Positions 7,461-16,200 of a stretch of 33,961 bases of DNA are shown in pieces (position 1 is the first letter of the stretch; every line of letters begins with the position of its first letter). The DNA is from Acidobacteriota bacterium (GTDB lineage Bacteria; Acidobacteriota; UBA4820; DSQY01): NCBI GenBank assembly GCA_021813555.1, contig JAKAKG010000088.1:1-33961 (forward strand), written 5' to 3'. The position numbers and the translations under genes are program-made. The notes beneath the pieces are model-generated. The model searched no databases, was not told the DNA's origin, and saw only the letters and a list, made by a program, of their open reading frames with translations.

Positions 7461-7931
7461 TCAGGACCTGAGGGTCGCCACGAGGCGCAAGGGGTGCTCC
7501 AGGAGCCCCAGAGCCGTTAGGATATCCGGACAGACCGCCCTCGCCTCGCGCAGGGTCTCCGCCGACGCGCCCTCCTGCTGAAGCACGGCGATGCCGAGCG
7601 CCGCGGCCCGCAGCATCAGCCGGTCGTTCCGGCCGTTGCCCACGGCCGCCACGCCTTTCGCCCCGAGCCCCTCCACATACGCGGCCTTGGCCTCCGCCTG
7701 GCCCTCGGGGCCCAGGAGCGTGAAGGTGCAGGGAAAAGCGTGCACCGCCTCCCGGGCCCGGCCGAAGGTGTCCGCCGTGATGACGTGGATCTGCACGCGG
7801 GAGGAGAGGCGCCCCAGGGCCTGCGCCACCCCGGGCAGCAGGGTTCCGTCCAGCGCCAGCGTGCCGTTGTAATCCAGGACAAGATGCTCCAATGTGAGGT
7901 CCCCGAACCCTGGGACCGAGATGTCGATCAT
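7461..7931 (-). CDS. HAD-superfamily protein, soluble P-type-ATPase-like
   Basis: Predicted 156-residue cytoplasmic protein with a minimal HAD fold and no cap domain. Motif I reads D20-Y-N22-G-T-L. Phosphatases usually have DxDGT; here the second aspartate is asparagine, as in the small soluble proteins resembling the P-domain of P-type ATPases (COG4087-like). Motif II is the VITADT threonine, and motif IV is GNGRNDRLML with an acidic residue. Asp-to-Asn at this position argues against ordinary phosphatase chemistry. The start at 7931 has AAGGAG 8 nt upstream. The gene is on the same strand as the patatin gene, 64 bases downstream of it. The substrate is unknown. Confidence 0.8.
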   Translation of the reverse strand: MIDISVPGFGDLTLEHLVLDYNGTLALDGTLLPGVAQALGRLSSRVQIHVITADTFGRAREAVHAFPCTFTLLGPEGQAEAKAAYVEGLGAKGVAAVGNGRNDRLMLRAAALGIAVLQQEGASAETLREARAVCPDILTALGLLEHPLRLVATLRS

Positions 7932-7995
7932 CGGCGAATCTCCTTGACAAGATCGAGGGCCGGTTTGTCTTGAGCCTCGCAGGTTCTCCTGCGTC

Positions 7996-10257
7996 CTACC
8001 ACCGCTTCCCGACGCTCAGGAAGAGCATCTGGTTCCTTCCCGAGGCGTAGCTGTACCCGAACAATACGGGGCCGAACTTGGTGGAAGACCCGAAGGCGAT
8101 GGTCCCTGAGTGTTTCAGGTTGTGGGTGAGGCTCGGTGTATCGAGCGTCTGAATCCAGGGCTTTCCGATGTCCGCGTAGGCCATGACGTAGGCGCCCGTG
8201 CCGATGATGGCCGGCAGGCTGGCGAACTTATACTGGTATCCCAGGCGCGTGGACGCGTAGTATGGCCCCGCCAGCTCGCCCTGCATGTACCCGGCGAAGG
8301 AGTACGGGCCGCCGATGCGGAACCAGTCGTAGTAGGGCACGTCGGTCCCGAAGGCGGTCCCCGCCGCGAGCCACTCGAAGATCCCGCTCCGCTCGCTCAG
8401 CCTCTGGTAGGCGTGGAGCTTGAACTCCCCTTGCTTGTAGCTGTCCGTAGCCCCCAGAGCCCGCGTCGAATCCACGCCCGTCAGTGTGAGGTAGATCCCA
8501 CGGGTGGGAAGGTCCGCCGAGTCAAGCCTGTCATAGGTATACGTGGCCTGAAACTCGCCGAGGGAGGCGTAGAAGCTGGGGAAGATGTCGAGGCCTACCG
8601 CGCGGGTGAAGGAGGCGTGGCCCCACCGCGGGCCGAGACGCAGTTGGCCGGAGCGCCCGATGTTCACGCCGAGGTCCATCCCCGCCCAGCCCTCGCCCGT
8701 CCTGTAGCTGGCCGAAGGTTCGTTCATTTTGGCGTTCACGAACACGTAGTCCAGCTCGTTGGTGTACGTGAGGTAGGGCACCACGAAAAACCGCGCCCCC
8801 GGGTCGACCGGCTGGTACCACTCGGTGTAAAGGCGCTGGTTGAGCCCCAGCTCCAGGTCCGACTTCCACTCGGCTCCGAGCCGGTTCAACTGGGCGAAGC
8901 GAAGCCCCGCGAGGATGGCCCAGTTGCTGTTGTACGTGAAGTCGCTGGAAAGCTCGATGCCGAACCGCATGGTGTTGGGCCCCATGGAGCTGGGCTTGGC
9001 GGTGACAACGGCGCCCTCCTGGGCTCCGCGCGCCGCGAGCTCATAGGTCACGGAGGCATAGTCGCCCGTATTGTAGGCGAAGGCCAAGTCCCGCTGAAGG
9101 CCGTCGAGGGTGAGAGGCTGGCCGGGCTGGCCCCGCATGGCGGCCCTGATGCGTGCCTCCAGCTGCGGCGCCGTGCCCGAAAACTCCACGAAATCGAGCA
9201 CGGGGGGCGGCGGCAAGCCGCGGACGCGGGCCTGCCAGGCGGCATACTCCTCCGGGCTGACGGCATACCGAGACAGGGCGGCGGACTTGTCACGAACCGC
9301 CTCCTCTCCGAGGGGGACCACCTTCAGGCTGTGGGGGAAGTCCATCATGCTGAACCGGCCCAGGCGCGGCCGCAACAGGATCGTCGCCTGCGAAGCCTGG
9401 ACGTCCACCTCCTTCTGCATGAGGAGGCTGACAACCTGGGAGAAGACCGCCACGGGAGAATTGATCTGCTCCCGGTCGAGGGGGGGCGTGCCGATATCCA
9501 CGGCGATGATGACGTCGGCTCCCATGGCGCGGACCACGTCCACGGGCAGGTTATCCGCGATGCCCCCGTCCACCAGCAGGTGGCCGTCCACCTCCACGGG
9601 CGTGAAGATGGCCGGCAGGGACATGCTGGCGCGGATGGCCACGGGCAGGGAGCCGTGAGAGAAGATGTACCTTCCCCCCGTGCTGATGTCGGTGGCGACG
9701 CAGCGGAAGGGAATGGGCAGCGCGTCAAAGTCGCGGATGCCCGCGGCGCGGCGCGTGCTGTTTTCCAGCAAGAACATGAACTTTTGCCCGTTCACGAGGC
9801 CTTTCGTCACGTGGAGCCCCTTGGAGTCCAGGCCGAGGCTGAGCCCCTCGATGTATTTCCTGTCATCCTCTTTCTGGCGGAAGGGGAGGACGCTGCGGAC
9901 GGGCCGATCCGAGAAGATCTGGCTCCAATCGGTCGTGGCCACCAGCTTTTCCAGGTCATCCGTGGAGGCTCCCGCGGCGTAGAGCCCGCCCACGATGGAA
10001 CCCATGCTCGTCCCCGCGATGTAGTCGATGGGGATGTGCATCTGCTCAAGGGCCTTCAGGACGCCGATGTGCGCCACGCCGCGCGCCCCGCCGCCGGAAA
10101 GAGCCAGGCCGATCTTGGGCCGCCTCAGCGGCGGGGCCGGAGCCCCGGTGACGGGTGCCAAAGACGCGGCGGGCTCGGGAGACTGCGCGCGGGACCCCGC
10201 GGTGCCCGCCAGCAGAATCAGAAGCACGGCCCAGACCGTCGTCGCAGCTCTTTTCAT
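7996..10257 (-). CDS. Patatin-POTRA-barrel phospholipase, type Vd autotransporter-like (PlpD-like)
   Basis: Predicted 753-residue exported protein. Residues 1-24 form a signal peptide (LLILLAGTAGSRAQ). Residues about 48-330 are a patatin lipase domain with the oxyanion loop GGGARG (55-60), nucleophile GTSMG (Ser84) and catalytic Asp230 in VDGGIADNLP. A POTRA-like segment follows (about 385-450, LDFVEFSG to ASVTYELA), then a C-terminal beta-barrel whose last strand ends FLSVGKRW with a terminal aromatic residue, the usual outer-membrane signal. This order matches type Vd autotransporters such as Pseudomonas PlpD. Such proteins place a phospholipase A on or outside the outer membrane. The ATG at 10257 was chosen for the signal peptide and the GAAGGGG site. 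The gene is divergent from the penicillin-acylase gene. Confidence 0.88.
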   Translation of the reverse strand: MKRAATTVWAVLLILLAGTAGSRAQSPEPAASLAPVTGAPAPPLRRPKIGLALSGGGARGVAHIGVLKALEQMHIPIDYIAGTSMGSIVGGLYAAGASTDDLEKLVATTDWSQIFSDRPVRSVLPFRQKEDDRKYIEGLSLGLDSKGLHVTKGLVNGQKFMFLLENSTRRAAGIRDFDALPIPFRCVATDISTGGRYIFSHGSLPVAIRASMSLPAIFTPVEVDGHLLVDGGIADNLPVDVVRAMGADVIIAVDIGTPPLDREQINSPVAVFSQVVSLLMQKEVDVQASQATILLRPRLGRFSMMDFPHSLKVVPLGEEAVRDKSAALSRYAVSPEEYAAWQARVRGLPPPPVLDFVEFSGTAPQLEARIRAAMRGQPGQPLTLDGLQRDLAFAYNTGDYASVTYELAARGAQEGAVVTAKPSSMGPNTMRFGIELSSDFTYNSNWAILAGLRFAQLNRLGAEWKSDLELGLNQRLYTEWYQPVDPGARFFVVPYLTYTNELDYVFVNAKMNEPSASYRTGEGWAGMDLGVNIGRSGQLRLGPRWGHASFTRAVGLDIFPSFYASLGEFQATYTYDRLDSADLPTRGIYLTLTGVDSTRALGATDSYKQGEFKLHAYQRLSERSGIFEWLAAGTAFGTDVPYYDWFRIGGPYSFAGYMQGELAGPYYASTRLGYQYKFASLPAIIGTGAYVMAYADIGKPWIQTLDTPSLTHNLKHSGTIAFGSSTKFGPVLFGYSYASGRNQMLFLSVGKRW

Positions 10258-10360
10258 CGCGCCCCCCTTCGCCCTCCTGTTCATTTTGGCACACTTGGAA
10301 CGGGCGAAACCATCAGTTTGGCCTTCAGGGAATACTTCAAGCCGCCGTCGCATTAGCGGG

Positions 10361-10380
10361 TTGTTGGGTATTGTTGGGTT
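10361..10380 (+). repeat. Adjacent 10-bp direct repeats upstream of the acylase gene
   Basis: TTGTTGGGTA and TTGTTGGGTT lie head to tail, one helical turn apart, in the divergent patatin/acylase intergenic region, 24 bases before the acylase start. This is the spacing expected for a tandem-binding regulator, but none is identified. Confidence 0.4.
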
Positions 10381-10404
10381 TGAAGCAGAAAGAAGGAGAT
10401 CGGT

Positions 10405-12789
10405 ATGAAGAGAACGTGCGGACTGGTGCTGTGCTTCGTGTTATTGCTGGCGGGATCGGTCACGGCCTGGGCCCAGACGGCCCCTGTTCAGACGACGCGA
10501 GACGACAAGGGCGTCTGGTTCATCACGGGCGGGTCCTTGTACGACGTCTTCGACGCCATGGGCTACGCCGTGGCCACGGACCGGCTCTGGCAGACCGAGC
10601 TCATGTTCAGGTCGGCCACGGGAAGGCTCTCGGAGATCCTGGGGCCCAGCCAACTGCAGACGGACATATTCATGCGCACCATCGGCTACAGCGACAAAGA
10701 GTTGAAAGCGGGATTCAAGAGCCTGAGCCCGGACGGCCAGACGGCGGTCACGGCATACGTGAACGGCTTCAACCGCAGGGTGGATGAAGTCATACGCAGC
10801 ACCGATCTTCTCCCCTTCGAATACTGGGCGCTCAGCTCCCAGGGAACTTCCATGGTCCTTCCCCAGCACTGGACCGTGTACGACGTCCTGGCTTGGGTGG
10901 CCCTCATGCAGCGCGAGTTCGATCCCGAGGCGCTCTCCACGGGGCAGCTCGAAAACGCGGGCCTGATCCAGGCGCTCCAGCAGGCCTTCCCCAGCGATGC
11001 CCTGGCGATGTTCCAGGACCTTCGGTGGCTCAACGACCCCACGGCCCTCACCTACATTCCCCAGAGCCCCGGCGCCGCCGCTCCCCAGATGGACCAGGCA
11101 GCCTCGGCTTCGCGCCTTGCGGCCCAGGCCGCCGCTCTGCCCGATTTGAAAGCCAGGGCTGAATCGGTGGGCCAAACCATTCAAAATGTCATCGCCAACC
11201 TGAAAAAGATCAACGCCTACGCCAAGATGGGCAGCTACGCGTGGGTGGTGGCGGGCAGCAAGACGGCCGACGGGAATCCCATCATCTACTCGGGACCTCA
11301 GATGGGCTTCTCCGTTCCCTCCATCACCGTTGAGGGCTCCATCAACGGCGGCGGCCTGAACATCTCCGGAATGACCGTCCCCGGCGTGCCCGGAATCATC
11401 ATCGGACGCACGCCCCACCACGCGTGGTCCATGCAGGTGGGCCACTGCCACACCACGGACTACTACATCGACAGCCCGAAGGCGGCCAAACACACCCGCA
11501 ACACCTTCATCAAGGTGGCCGGCGGGAAGACGGTGAAGCTCAAGCTCTACAGCACGAGCCACGGCCCAGTGATCGATCCCATGCCCTACAACCCCAAGTC
11601 CGGAGCGACCTCGGTGGTGACGTGGAAGTACGCCCAGGCGGGGTACGAGTTCGACACCCTGGACGGATTCCTCCAGCTCGCCCGCGCCCAGAGCATGAAC
11701 GATTTCGGCAAGGGCATCGAGCAGGTGGCCGTGAGCCAGCACTTTTGCTACGCCGACAAGGACGGCAACATCGCCTATTGGATGGCGGGCCGCGATCCGG
11801 TCCGCGCCGCGGGCAGCGACCCGCGCCTGCCCCAGCCCGGCGACGGCAAGCACGAGTGGCCCACCCCCGTCACCCTCAAGCCCCGCTCCACGGACCGCAA
11901 CACCACCCAGGGTTTCTACTGCGGGTGGAACAACAAGTCCAACGTGAGCTACGACAACGCGCCGAACAATATCGGCTACGGCTTCGGCCCCTTCGACCGC
12001 GCCCACGTCATCCAGGACTACATCGAGAGCCACAACGACCTGACCTTCGAGCAGATCCGCGATCTGGCCCTGAACATCGCCACCACCACCACCGACTTCG
12101 ACGTGCCCGGCGGTGTGCCCTGGAAGTTCGTCTCGTCCTACTTCACCGACGCCGTAGAGGCCTATCCCACCCCGGCCCGCACGGCGGCCCTGCAGATGCT
12201 CCAGGGCTGGGACGGCCATTTCGTAGCGGGCGGCCCCACCCAGTGGGCCACGGGCGCCACGCGCGCGGACGCCTGGGTGCTGGAGAAGGCCTGGATCGAC
12301 CAGATGATCCATCTCACCTTCGCGGACAAGCTCGGCTCCGCCGCCACGCCCTCCATGCAGCTCTTCAACGTGCTTCTCCACTCCCTGCAAGGCAGCGGCT
12401 CGGGCGTCGTGAACCTGTACAATTGGTTCAAGGACACGTCGGGCCAGGGGTTGCCCACCGACCCGCAGCAGCTCATCGTCCTGGCCCTGGACCAGGCCCT
12501 CGCCCAGCTTGGACCGGGCCCTTGGAACCAGCCCAGGGGCACCATCAACTTCACCCACGACATCTTAGGCGTCATCCACCAGGCTCCCTACTCGAACCGG
12601 TCGACCTACGCCCACTGCATCGAGTTCGGCTCGTCCGGGCCCATCCGCATCGAGAGCATGTTCCCTCTGGGCGAATCGGGTTATATAGCCTTCGGTCCCG
12701 GCGGCGCCCCCGTCTTTGACCCCAACTTCTTCAGCATGGCGCCCCTCTTCGACACCTTCACGCTCAGGCCCTTCCCGCTCTTCCAGTAG
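10405..12789 (+). CDS. Penicillin acylase family Ntn hydrolase, exported
   Basis: Predicted 794-residue precursor of a periplasmic acylase that cleaves an amide bond. Members include penicillin G acylase and acyl-homoserine-lactone acylases, and the substrate is not predictable here. Residues 1-23 are a signal peptide ending AWAQ. The alpha-chain precedes the self-cleavage site, and the N-terminal nucleophile of the mature beta chain is Ser277 in the motif GSYAWVVAGSKTADGNP. The typical MGYAVATDRLWQ motif lies near residue 52. Downstream INFTHDILG and CIEFG segments fit the beta-chain core. The length is normal. AAGGAG lies 6 nt before the ATG at 10405, and a strong terminator follows at 12807. 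It is divergent from the patatin autotransporter and may share control with it. Confidence 0.9.
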   Translation: MKRTCGLVLCFVLLLAGSVTAWAQTAPVQTTRDDKGVWFITGGSLYDVFDAMGYAVATDRLWQTELMFRSATGRLSEILGPSQLQTDIFMRTIGYSDKELKAGFKSLSPDGQTAVTAYVNGFNRRVDEVIRSTDLLPFEYWALSSQGTSMVLPQHWTVYDVLAWVALMQREFDPEALSTGQLENAGLIQALQQAFPSDALAMFQDLRWLNDPTALTYIPQSPGAAAPQMDQAASASRLAAQAAALPDLKARAESVGQTIQNVIANLKKINAYAKMGSYAWVVAGSKTADGNPIIYSGPQMGFSVPSITVEGSINGGGLNISGMTVPGVPGIIIGRTPHHAWSMQVGHCHTTDYYIDSPKAAKHTRNTFIKVAGGKTVKLKLYSTSHGPVIDPMPYNPKSGATSVVTWKYAQAGYEFDTLDGFLQLARAQSMNDFGKGIEQVAVSQHFCYADKDGNIAYWMAGRDPVRAAGSDPRLPQPGDGKHEWPTPVTLKPRSTDRNTTQGFYCGWNNKSNVSYDNAPNNIGYGFGPFDRAHVIQDYIESHNDLTFEQIRDLALNIATTTTDFDVPGGVPWKFVSSYFTDAVEAYPTPARTAALQMLQGWDGHFVAGGPTQWATGATRADAWVLEKAWIDQMIHLTFADKLGSAATPSMQLFNVLLHSLQGSGSGVVNLYNWFKDTSGQGLPTDPQQLIVLALDQALAQLGPGPWNQPRGTINFTHDILGVIHQAPYSNRSTYAHCIEFGSSGPIRIESMFPLGESGYIAFGPGGAPVFDPNFFSMAPLFDTFTLRPFPLFQ

Positions 12790-12806
12790 CCCGCAGAGTC
12801 TCCCAG

Positions 12807-12838
12807 GCCGGAGGCGTCCCTTCAGGGGCGCCTCCGGC
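12807..12838 (+). terminator. Intrinsic terminator of the acylase gene
   Basis: A perfect 10-bp stem (GCCGGAGGCG with CGCCTCCGGC) is extended by four more pairs, one of them a wobble, to a TTCA tetraloop. It is followed by TTCTTCATGTTTT. It starts 17 bases after the acylase stop codon. Confidence 0.88.
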
Positions 12839-12889
12839 TTCTTCATGTTTTAGGTAAGGGATGCGTGGAAACCTTAGCCGAGGAGACCC

Positions 12890-13201
12890 TCAGGCAGATT
12901 CGCGAAAGCGGTTTGCGGCCGAACCCTTGGGGCCGAACTGGGATAGGGCGCGCAGGACCTCGGCTTTGCTGCCCTTGTAACAACACCCGCCATCCAAATC
13001 GATGAGGTACCAGCTCCATTCGGCGGTGGGAGCCTTGGGGAGGGAGGTCCCTTCCGGCGTCCCGTCGGTGAACCACACCTTGCCCCGGAGAGGGTCGATG
13101 GTGAGGGCGACGAGGGCCCGCGAGCCAGGATACCCGCTGGTGCGCAACAAGATCGAGCATTCCCGAAACTTATCGCTTCGCGGCTCAAGTGGCCTGAACA
13201 T
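12890..13201 (-). CDS. Small hypothetical protein
   Basis: I do not recognise this 103-residue frame. It has balanced composition and plausible secondary structure (LVALTIDPLRGKVWFTDG, then WYLIDLDGGCCYKGSKAEVLRALSQ), which favours it over the Arg/Pro-rich frames overlapping it. It has no signal peptide. The ATG at 13201 has CGGGAGG 4 nt upstream, a short spacing. It lies downstream of the large protease on the same strand but beyond a strong hairpin (13240-13274), so it is probably transcribed separately. Confidence 0.5.
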   Translation of the reverse strand: MFRPLEPRSDKFRECSILLRTSGYPGSRALVALTIDPLRGKVWFTDGTPEGTSLPKAPTAEWSWYLIDLDGGCCYKGSKAEVLRALSQFGPKGSAANRFRESA

Positions 13202-13239
13202 GGGAGCCTCCCGGGGCGAAAGAGCCTCTTGATGAAGGA

Positions 13240-13274
13240 GCCGGGCCGCCCCGCGCGTTCAGGGGCGGCCCGGC
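13240..13274 (-). terminator. Terminator hairpin after the metalloprotease gene
   Basis: A perfect 13-bp GC-rich stem (arms 13240-13252 and 13262-13274) with a 9-nt loop starts 12 bases past the protease stop. On the minus strand it is followed by TCCTTCATC, only weakly T-rich, so termination may be partial or factor-assisted. Confidence 0.7.
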
Positions 13275-13286
13275 CGGACCTTGAAT

Positions 13287-16200
13287 CTACTGCGCCACGA
13301 CGGTCACGTCGTCGAGGTACTCGTCGTTGCCGTAGGCGCTGATACCCAGGAAGCCGAGCTGAACGGTCTGGCCCTTGTAGGCGCTCAGATCCACGGTAAC
13401 CTGCGCCCAGCCCGTGGTCCCGTTGTAGCGGGCCACCGCTGTTCCGACGTTGGTCCACGTGGTCCCGTTCGTGGACACCTGCGCCTGCACCTGGTCGGCG
13501 TACGTGGAGTACCCCGTGTCGTGGTACATCCAGAAGGTCAGGGTGGCGGTCGTGTAGGTGCTCGCGATGGCGAAGCCGGCGGTCCGGTAGTACCGCGTCT
13601 GGCTGCCGCTGGCGGAGGTGTAGGAGTTGAAGTCCGCCAGGTAGGAGCCGCCGTGGGGCGAGGCGCTGGGATAGGGGCCCGAGGTGGCGAGAGTCCACGC
13701 GCCGGCCGTGCCTGACACTTGCGCGGAAGCCCAGCCCGTGGATGCCTCGAAGCCGTTGGTGAAGAGCGTCGTGGGGCCCGTCGCGACGGCCGCGGTGAAG
13801 TTCTTCCCCGTCACGCTGGCGCCGCTGATGGTCACCGACTGGCTCGCCGGAGAGAAGGTGTAGCCGCTCATGCTCGGCGTCACCGTGTAGGTGCCGTTGA
13901 CCAGGCCGGATAGCGTGTAGTTGCCGCTGGCGTCTGTCGTCGCGGACGCACCGGTCGTGCTCACGGTCACACCGCTCAGGCCCGCGCTGTTGTAGGTAAT
14001 CGTGCCGGAGAGGCTGTAGGTGGCCGCGGGGGCGGAGATGGCCACGTCGTCCACGTACATGTTGGTCTGGTCGCCCGAGTAGCCGTCATCGTGGACGGTG
14101 AACTTGACCGTGATGGTCTGTCCTGCGTAGGAGGCCAGGTTAGCGGTGACCTGCGTCCACACCTGCGTGTTGCTGGCCACCTTCAGGGGCGTCGCAACCA
14201 CGGTGCCGGCGCTGTTGAGGATGTCCATCTCCTGCCAGTCGTAGGTGACACTGTCGCCGGAGACGGGGTAGTACCAGAAGGAGAGCGTTCCGCCGCCTGC
14301 GGGCACAGCCACGCTCTGGGACAGGGTGCAGTTGGTCGCCGAACCGCCTACGCTTCCGGCGAGGTATGCCGAGTAGCTGCCGCCGTGCTTCTGGGCCGTG
14401 GACGCCGTGGGCGCAACCGTGCCCGTGCCCGTACCGGCCGTCCAGCCGCTCAGGCTGCCGGTCTCGAAAGTGCCGTTCACGATGCCGGCCGGAGGCACGA
14501 CCGCCGTGGCCGTGAAGTTCTTGCCCGTCTGGTTCGCGCCGCTGATGGCCACCGCAATGCTCGCGGGGCTGAAGCTGAACCCGCTCAGGCTCGGCGTCAC
14601 CGTATAACTTCCGTTGGCCAGGCCGCTGAAGGTGTAGGTCCCGCCCGTGGCCGTCGTCGTCGTGGCGCTCGCCGCGCCGCTCAGCGTCATGGTGACGCCC
14701 GACGTGGCCGCCCCGCTCACCGTACCGGAAATGCTGTAGGTCGCCGTGGATGTTGCCGTGAAGTTCTTGCCCGTCTGGTTCGCGCCGCTGATGGTCACCG
14801 CGGTGCTCGCGGGGCTGAAGCTGAACCCGCTCAGGCTCGGCGTTACCGTGTAACTTCCGTTGGCCAGGCCGCTGAAGGTGTAGGTGCCGCCCGTGGCCGT
14901 CGTCGTCGTGGCGCTCGCCGCGCCGCTCAGCGTCATGGTGACGCCTGACGTGGCCGCCCCGCTCACCGTACCGGAAATGCTGTAGGTCGCCGTGGATGTT
15001 GCCGTGAAGTTTACGCTGGCCACGTTGGCCCCGTTCACGGCCACCGCGGTGCTCGCGGGGCTGAAGCTGAACCCGCTCAGGCTCGGCGTTACCGTATAAC
15101 TTCCGTTGGCCAGGCCGCTGAAGGTGTAGGTGCCGCCCGTGGCCGTCGTCGTCGTGGCGCTCGCCGCGCCGCTCAGCGTCATGGTCACGCTTGACGTGGC
15201 CGCCCCGCTCACCGCACCTGAAATGCTGTAGGTCGCGGTGCCGGATTGCATGACTACCGCCACGTCGTCGAGGTACTCGTCGTTCCCGTAGGCACTGATG
15301 CCGAGGAATCCGAGCTGAACGGAGGACTGCCCCTTGTAGGAGGTGAGGTCTACGGTGACTTGCGCCCAGCCCGTGCTCCCGTTGTACCTGGGCACGGCGC
15401 TGCCCACGTTCGTCCACGTGGTACCGTTGGTGGAGACCTGAGCCTGGACCTGGTCGTTGGAGGTCGTGTACCCCGTGTCGTGGTACATCCAGAAGGTCAG
15501 GGTGGCGGAGGACGCCGAGGCCGGGATGGCGAAGCCGGCGCTCCTGTAGAGGCGGGTCTGGCTTCCGCTCGCGGATGTGTAGGAATTGAAGTCCGCCAGG
15601 TAAGTGCCGGCGTGGGGGGAGGCCGACGGATAGGGGCCGGAGGTGGCCGCTGTCCATGCACCCGCCGTTCCTGAGACCTGGGCCGTGGCCCAGCCCGTAA
15701 ACTGGCTTTCAAACCCGTCGCTGAACAAGGTCGTGGGACCGGTCACCACGGCCGAGGTGAAGTTCACGCCGGTCACGTTGGCGGTGCTCACGGTCACGGC
15801 GGAGCTGGCGGGAGAGAAGGTGTAGCCGCTCAGGCCGGGTGTCACGGTGTAGCTGCCCGCGACCAGGCCGCTGAAGGAATAGGTGCCGCCCGTGGCCGTC
15901 GTGGTCGTGGCGCTCGCCGCGCCGCTCAGCGTCATCGTAACGCCCGAGGTGGCTGCGCCGCCCACGGTTCCCGAGATGCTGTAGGTGGGTACGGCGGTGC
16001 TGCTGAAGTTGATGCCCGTCTGGTTTGCGCTGCTGACGGTTACCGCGGTGCTGGCGGGTGAGAACGTATAGCCGCTCTTGCTGGGCGTCACCGTGTAGCT
16101 GCCAGCCACCAGGCCGCTGAAGCTGTACGATCCGCCCGTGGCCGTCGTGGTCGTGGCGCTGGCCGCGCCGCTCAGCGTCATGGTCACGCCGGAGGTCGCC

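Noticed and set aside
8110-10356. 748-residue plus-strand frame opposite the patatin gene, and similar long antisense frames at 10441-12558, 17139-18521, 21455-23785, 26232-28481 and 31620-33863
   Set aside because: All lie antisense to genes with clear family motifs, lack domains and ribosome-binding sites, and are explained by rarity of stop codons in GC-rich DNA.
14496-15233. Possible CRISPR or intergenic repeat array
   Set aside because: Repeats are 246 bp, contiguous without spacers, and in frame within the metalloprotease gene.
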